From Avanaerovorax sp964442135 (GTDB taxonomy: Bacteria; Bacillota; Clostridia; Peptostreptococcales; Anaerovoracaceae): 26,454 nucleotides of DNA. The translations under genes were made by a program, and so were the position numbers. The notes beneath the pieces are model-generated. The model was not told the DNA's origin. It did not search any database and worked only from the letters and a program-made list of their open reading frames with translations. The stretch is taken from the NCBI GenBank assembly GCA_964442135.1, contig CAYTYN010000019.1, positions 1 through 26,454 on the forward strand, in the 5' to 3' direction. This document shows, piece by piece, positions 23,055 through 26,454 of the stretch (positions within the stretch are counted from its first letter, which is position 1; each line of letters starts with the position of its first letter).

Positions 23055-23066
23055 AGGGTATATAAT
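23055..23066 (+). promoter_or_regulatory. Possible -10 element for pflB
   Basis: A perfect TATAAT at 23061-23066, directly after the terminator T-run, is the only -10-like site before pflB. No good -35 lies 16-18 bases upstream (that position is within the terminator arm), so an activator or a different promoter may be involved. Confidence 0.3.
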
Positions 23067-23149
23067 CGGATTGTAGATAAGTCAGGTTATGAGCCGGATA
23101 TGGGAGAGGACTCGGCCGAATATACAGATATATGGAGGGAGAAGGGCAC

Positions 23150-25381
23150 ATGAGAAAAGAGTGGGAAGGATTTAAACTGGGATCATGGGTAGACACTATC
23201 GACACTGACGATTTTATCAGACTTAACTATACCCCCTATGATGGAGACGAAAGCTTTCTCCAAGGGCCTACCGAAAGAACCTTGAGATGCAGCGACAGGG
23301 TGAAAGAGCTCCTGAGAGAAGAGAGAAAGGCCGGGGGAACCCTGAAGGTGGACGCCAGCCGTATAATGCGGATAAACGCCTATGAACCGGGATATATAAT
23401 CAGGAGCGACGATCTCATCGTAGGACTTCAGACCGATGAGCCTTTAAAGAGAGGCATCTGCCCCTTCGGCGGAATCAGAATGGTAAGAGAGGAGCTGTCC
23501 GAGCACGGGGAGAAGCTGCCTGAGGAGATAAGCTTCATGTTCAACTACGTCACCACCCATAACGACGGAGTGTTCAAGGCTTATTCGCCGGAGATGAGGA
23601 AGGTGCGCCACTTAGGATATATAACCGGCCTTCCCGACGCCTACGGAAGGGGAAGAATAATAGGAGACTACAGGCGCTGCGCCCTCTACGGCATAGACAG
23701 GCTGATCGAGGAAAAGCAGAAGGATCACGATGACATAGCCTCCCGGGAGGACATGACGGAGGAAAACATCAGGCTGTCCGAGGAAATATATAATCAGATA
23801 CAGGCTTTGAAGGAGATAAAGGAGATGGCCGAAAAGTACGGCTACGACATATCGAAGCCGGCAAAGGACGTAAGGGAGGCTATACAGTGGCTGTATTTCG
23901 CCTACCTTGCAGGGATAAAGGAAGAAAACGGAGCGGCCATGTCTCTGGGCAGAACGTCTACCTTTATAGATATATACGCGGAGAGAGACTTGGCCAGGAA
24001 GACTTACACGGAGAGCAGGATTCAGGAGTTCATAGACGACTTCATCCTGAAGCTGAGAGTGGCGAGACACCTGAGAACCAACGAATACAACGAGCTCTTC
24101 GGAGGAGATCCCATGTGGATCACCGAAGGACTCGCAGGGGTAGGAAGGGACGGCCGTCACCGGGTGACGAAGAACACCTACAGGGTTTTAAACACCTTGT
24201 ACAACCTAGATCCGGCTCCGGAACCCAACCTGACGGTGCTTTGGTCCGAGAAGCTTCCGGAGCCTTTCAAAAGGTTTTGCGCCCAGGTATCCATAGACAC
24301 GGACTCCATACAGTACGAGAACGACGATAAGATGAGACCTTACTGCGGAGACGACTACTCCATAGCCTGCTGCGTATCGGCTATAGAGATGGGACATCAG
24401 ATTCAGTACTTCGGCGCCAGATGCAACCTGGCCAAGTGTCTGCTCTTAGCCATCAACGGCGGCATAGACGAGAGAACCGGAGAGCGGGTGGGGCCTCAGA
24501 TGGAGCCTATGGGAGACGGACCTCTGGACTTTGACCGGGTTTGGGAGAGGTATAAGATATACCTGTCTTGGCTCATGGGCGTATACTCTCGCATAATGAA
24601 CATAATCCACTTCATGCACGACAAGTATGACTACGAGAGGACTCAGATGGCGTTTTTAGACTCTGAGGTGAAGAGGCTTATGTCCTTCGGGGTTGCAGGC
24701 TTCTCCGTAGCGGCGGATTCCCTTTCAGCGATTAAATACGCCAAGGTAACTCCTTCAAAGAATGAAGACGGCGTCATAGTCGACTACATGATAGAAGGGG
24801 ATTTTCCAAAATACGGAAACGACGACGACAGAGTGGATGAAATAGCAGTAGCCATCTCCCGAAGAGCCGTATCCGAGCTGAGAAAGCATCCTAACTACAG
24901 AAACTCCGTAACGACCCTCTCGGTTCTGACCATAACCTCCAACGTAATGTACGGAAAGAGGACGGGAAACACTCCGGACGGCAGAAGAGCCGGAACTCCC
25001 TTCGCACCCGGGGCTAACCCAATGCACGGAAGGGATGAGAAGGGCGCTGTGGCATCCCTGAACTCTGTGGCCAAGATAGATTGGGACACCTGTCGGGACG
25101 GCATATCCAACACCTTCAGCGTGGTTCCCGACGCCTTGGGGAAAGACAGAAAACAGAGAAAGGAAAACCTGGTGAACCTTCTCTCCGGATATTTCAGTCA
25201 GGGCGCGCACCATCTCAACGTAAACGTGCTGAACAGAGACGTACTCCTCGACGCCTACGAGAACCCGGACAAGTATCCGAGCCTGACCATAAGGGTTTCC
25301 GGCTACGCGGTTCGTTTTAACGCCCTGTCCAGAGCTCACCAGAGAGAGGTTATAGAGAGAACCTTCCATCAAAGCCTGTAG
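23150..25381 (+). CDS. pflB: Pyruvate formate-lyase (formate acetyltransferase)
   Basis: A 743-residue glycyl-radical enzyme converting pyruvate and CoA to acetyl-CoA and formate. The active-site pair Cys407-Cys408 is in SIACCVSAIEMG, and the radical glycine Gly718 is in RVSGYAVRFNALS near the C-terminus. The TPDGRRAGTPFAPGANPMHGRD and NDGVFKAYSPEMR segments fit true PFL rather than glycerol dehydratase or choline lyase. ATG 23150 is preferred over the in-frame ATG at 23132 because GGAGGG and AAGGG lie just before 23150, whereas nothing suitable precedes 23132. Length agrees with the family (about 740-760). It is followed by its activase gene 103 bases later, on the same strand. Confidence 0.96.
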   Translation: MRKEWEGFKLGSWVDTIDTDDFIRLNYTPYDGDESFLQGPTERTLRCSDRVKELLREERKAGGTLKVDASRIMRINAYEPGYIIRSDDLIVGLQTDEPLKRGICPFGGIRMVREELSEHGEKLPEEISFMFNYVTTHNDGVFKAYSPEMRKVRHLGYITGLPDAYGRGRIIGDYRRCALYGIDRLIEEKQKDHDDIASREDMTEENIRLSEEIYNQIQALKEIKEMAEKYGYDISKPAKDVREAIQWLYFAYLAGIKEENGAAMSLGRTSTFIDIYAERDLARKTYTESRIQEFIDDFILKLRVARHLRTNEYNELFGGDPMWITEGLAGVGRDGRHRVTKNTYRVLNTLYNLDPAPEPNLTVLWSEKLPEPFKRFCAQVSIDTDSIQYENDDKMRPYCGDDYSIACCVSAIEMGHQIQYFGARCNLAKCLLLAINGGIDERTGERVGPQMEPMGDGPLDFDRVWERYKIYLSWLMGVYSRIMNIIHFMHDKYDYERTQMAFLDSEVKRLMSFGVAGFSVAADSLSAIKYAKVTPSKNEDGVIVDYMIEGDFPKYGNDDDRVDEIAVAISRRAVSELRKHPNYRNSVTTLSVLTITSNVMYGKRTGNTPDGRRAGTPFAPGANPMHGRDEKGAVASLNSVAKIDWDTCRDGISNTFSVVPDALGKDRKQRKENLVNLLSGYFSQGAHHLNVNVLNRDVLLDAYENPDKYPSLTIRVSGYAVRFNALSRAHQREVIERTFHQSL

Positions 25382-25484
25382 GACAAAGTCTGCGAGCCAA
25401 AGACTACAGGATCCGATAAAGCCAAACGGTTCATAGACCGGGCGGGTGGAAATCACGGCGGTTCTCCGTAAGAGGCGGGAATAC

Positions 25485-26222
25485 ATGAAAGGAAATACGA
25501 AAGCAAAACTTCATTCCATAGAGACCTTCGGCGCCGTAGACGGTCCGGGTATCCGAACCGTCTTTTTCCTCCAGGGATGTCCGGCCCGGTGCAAATACTG
25601 CCACAATCCGGACACATGGGAGGCGGACGGGGACAGGGTCACCTCAATCACCGTGGAGGAAATGGTATCGAAGGCAAAACGGGGCAGACCCTACTACGGC
25701 GAAAAAGGGGGAGTTACCTTTTCAGGGGGAGAACCCCTTATACACGGGGAATTTCTCATAGCCGCTATAAGAGCCCTCCGCGAGGAAGGCATAGGAACGG
25801 CCATAGACACCGGCGGCACCTATTTCGATCACGTCACGGAGAAGGTCATAGGAGAAGCCGATTTGATACTGCTGGACGTAAAGCATACAGAACCCGAACA
25901 GTTCGAAAAGCTTACAGGAAGGCCGATGGACGCTTTGTTTAATGTCATAGAGGCTGTAAACAGGACTGATACGCCGGTATGGGTACGACAGGTTATAGTG
26001 CCCGGACTTAACGACAGGGAAGAGGATGTGGGGAGTTTGGCGCGTTTCATCAGAGCTATAGATACAGTGGAGAAGGTAGAGCTTTTAGGATATCACAGCA
26101 TGGCTAAAACAAAATATGAAAGGCTGAGCATACCATACCCATACGAAGAGAAGGAGGATATGGACAGAGACCGGCTGGCGAGGCTTCAGGAGCTCATAGA
26201 CGACCTAGCGGGGGAAGGGTGA
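25485..26222 (+). CDS. pflA: Pyruvate formate-lyase activating enzyme (radical SAM)
   Basis: A 245-residue radical SAM protein that installs the glycyl radical on PflB. The [4Fe-4S]/SAM motif CPARCKYC has Cys32, Cys36 and Cys39 (CX3CX2C). The GGE motif TFSGGEPLIHGEF, the substrate-side HSIETFGAVDGPGIRTVFFLQG start and WVRQVIVPGLND match PflA. ATG 25485 gives the standard length and has GAGGCGGG upstream. A GTG at 25446 in the same frame would add 13 residues not seen in the family. The 25382-25484 spacer has no terminator, so pflBA is probably one operon. Formate made here has no formate dehydrogenase gene in view. Confidence 0.95.
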   Translation: MKGNTKAKLHSIETFGAVDGPGIRTVFFLQGCPARCKYCHNPDTWEADGDRVTSITVEEMVSKAKRGRPYYGEKGGVTFSGGEPLIHGEFLIAAIRALREEGIGTAIDTGGTYFDHVTEKVIGEADLILLDVKHTEPEQFEKLTGRPMDALFNVIEAVNRTDTPVWVRQVIVPGLNDREEDVGSLARFIRAIDTVEKVELLGYHSMAKTKYERLSIPYPYEEKEDMDRDRLARLQELIDDLAGEG

Positions 26223-26232
26223 CACGCAGTCC

Positions 26233-26265
26233 GTCAAGGGCCTGTCAGGCTCTGCCAATCTTGAC
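26233..26265. other. Inverted repeat between pflA and pspA
   Basis: GTCAAG (26233-26238) and CTTGAC (26260-26265) enclose a GC-rich loop with an inner GGC/GCC pairing. Its right arm overlaps the -35 element of the next promoter. It could be a weak terminator or an operator; there is no immediate T-tract. Confidence 0.35.
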
Positions 26266-26289
26266 AGTGACCGCCTTTTGTGCTATTTT
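26261..26289 (+). promoter_or_regulatory. Strong promoter with extended -10 for pspA
   Basis: Consensus TTGACA (26261-26266), a 17-base spacer and TATTTT (26284-26289), with TGC directly before the -10 (an extended TGn motif). The gene starts 74 bases downstream. No sigma-54 type -24/-12 pair was found. Confidence 0.65.
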
Positions 26290-26363
26290 CTTGTTAAAGA
26301 TTTCCGCCACAGGAAGTAAGCAGTTATAAGAAGTAAAGTTATAAAAAGAAAGAGGTGCCGACG

Positions 26364-26454
26364 ATGGGAGTTTTACAAAGATTTAGCCAGATAATGAGCG
26401 CTAACATCAACGCTTTGCTGGACAAATGCGAGGATCCGGCCAAGATGATAGACC
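26364..26454 (+). CDS. pspA: Phage-shock protein A / IM30 family protein, N-terminal part
   Basis: Thirty codons before the window ends. The product starts MGVLQRFSQIMSANINALLD and continues KCEDPAKMID. This is the hallmark PspA/Vipp1/LiaH start: an amphipathic membrane-binding helix, the SANINALLDK motif and the beginning of the coiled coil. Such proteins coat and stabilise stressed membranes. AGAGGTG (26351-26357) lies 6 bases before ATG 26364. The rest of the protein and its partners are outside the window. Confidence 0.88.
   Translation, partial: MGVLQRFSQIMSANINALLDKCEDPAKMID

Noticed and set aside
26223..26363. Sigma-54 promoter for pspA, as in Proteobacteria
   Set aside because: No TGGC-N8-TGC type -24/-12 pair; a consensus TTGACA with an extended -10 is present instead.
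1..26454. CRISPR arrays, insertion sequences, integrases, tRNA or attachment sites
   Set aside because: No regularly spaced repeats, transposase motifs, cloverleaf sequences or duplicated flanks were found by reading.

Overview
The window looks like a chromosomal stretch from a strictly anaerobic, fermentative, amino-acid-using member of the Clostridia (Bacillota). The evidence is a trimeric NAD-linked [FeFe] hydrogenase, pyruvate formate-lyase with its activase, an arginine deiminase operon, strong AGGAGG-type ribosome binding sites, TTGACA/TATAAT-type promoters and heavy use of ATA and AGA/AGG codons. A family close to Anaerovoracaceae/Family XIII is a guess and cannot be proven from the sequence alone. 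No tRNA, rRNA, CRISPR array, transposase, integrase or attachment site was seen.

Layout. (1) 1-512, minus: the N-terminal part of a secreted, beta-rich surface protein, cut by the window edge. (2) 513-970: divergent promoter region and long leader. (3) 971-6283, plus: an APC amino-acid permease, a cytoplasmic transglutaminase-fold protein, a 26-residue membrane peptide, a 93-residue glycine-rich membrane-anchored protein and a P1B-like metal ATPase. (4) 6402-10680: possible Rex box, promoter and hydC-hydB-hydA. (5) 10705-11801: L-threonine aldolase with its own promoter. (6) 11858-15660: MreB/Mbl, a terminator-like hairpin, a THUMP-type RNA methyltransferase, and an overlapping MocR-type regulator whose PLP lysine is replaced. 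(7) 15848-19095: the arginine deiminase operon in the order ornithine carbamoyltransferase, arginine deiminase, carbamate kinase. It converges on argG (minus, 19244-20515). (8) 20607-22957: a U32-family protein with the four-cysteine signature, divergent from argG. (9) 23150-26222: pflB and pflA. (10) 26261-26454: promoter and first 30 codons of a PspA/IM30 protein.

How the genes fit together. Pyruvate formate-lyase yields acetyl-CoA and formate, and the hydrogenase disposes of NADH (probably with reduced ferredoxin) as H2. Arginine deiminase yields ATP, ammonia and ornithine. Threonine aldolase and the permease fit amino-acid use. The arc operon and argG meet at citrulline, so arginine breakdown and synthesis lie side by side; argH is not in the window.

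Start codons were revised for several genes. The longest possible frames begin inside a terminator (methyltransferase), inside the Shine-Dalgarno sequence (hydA), at the transcription start (U32 protein), or without a ribosome binding site (pflB, pflA). The most interesting items are the MocR-type regulator with a degraded cofactor site, the metal ATPase with two tiny membrane partners, the permease/transglutaminase pair with an upstream overlapping small ORF, and the hairpin terminator directly in front of the methyltransferase start.
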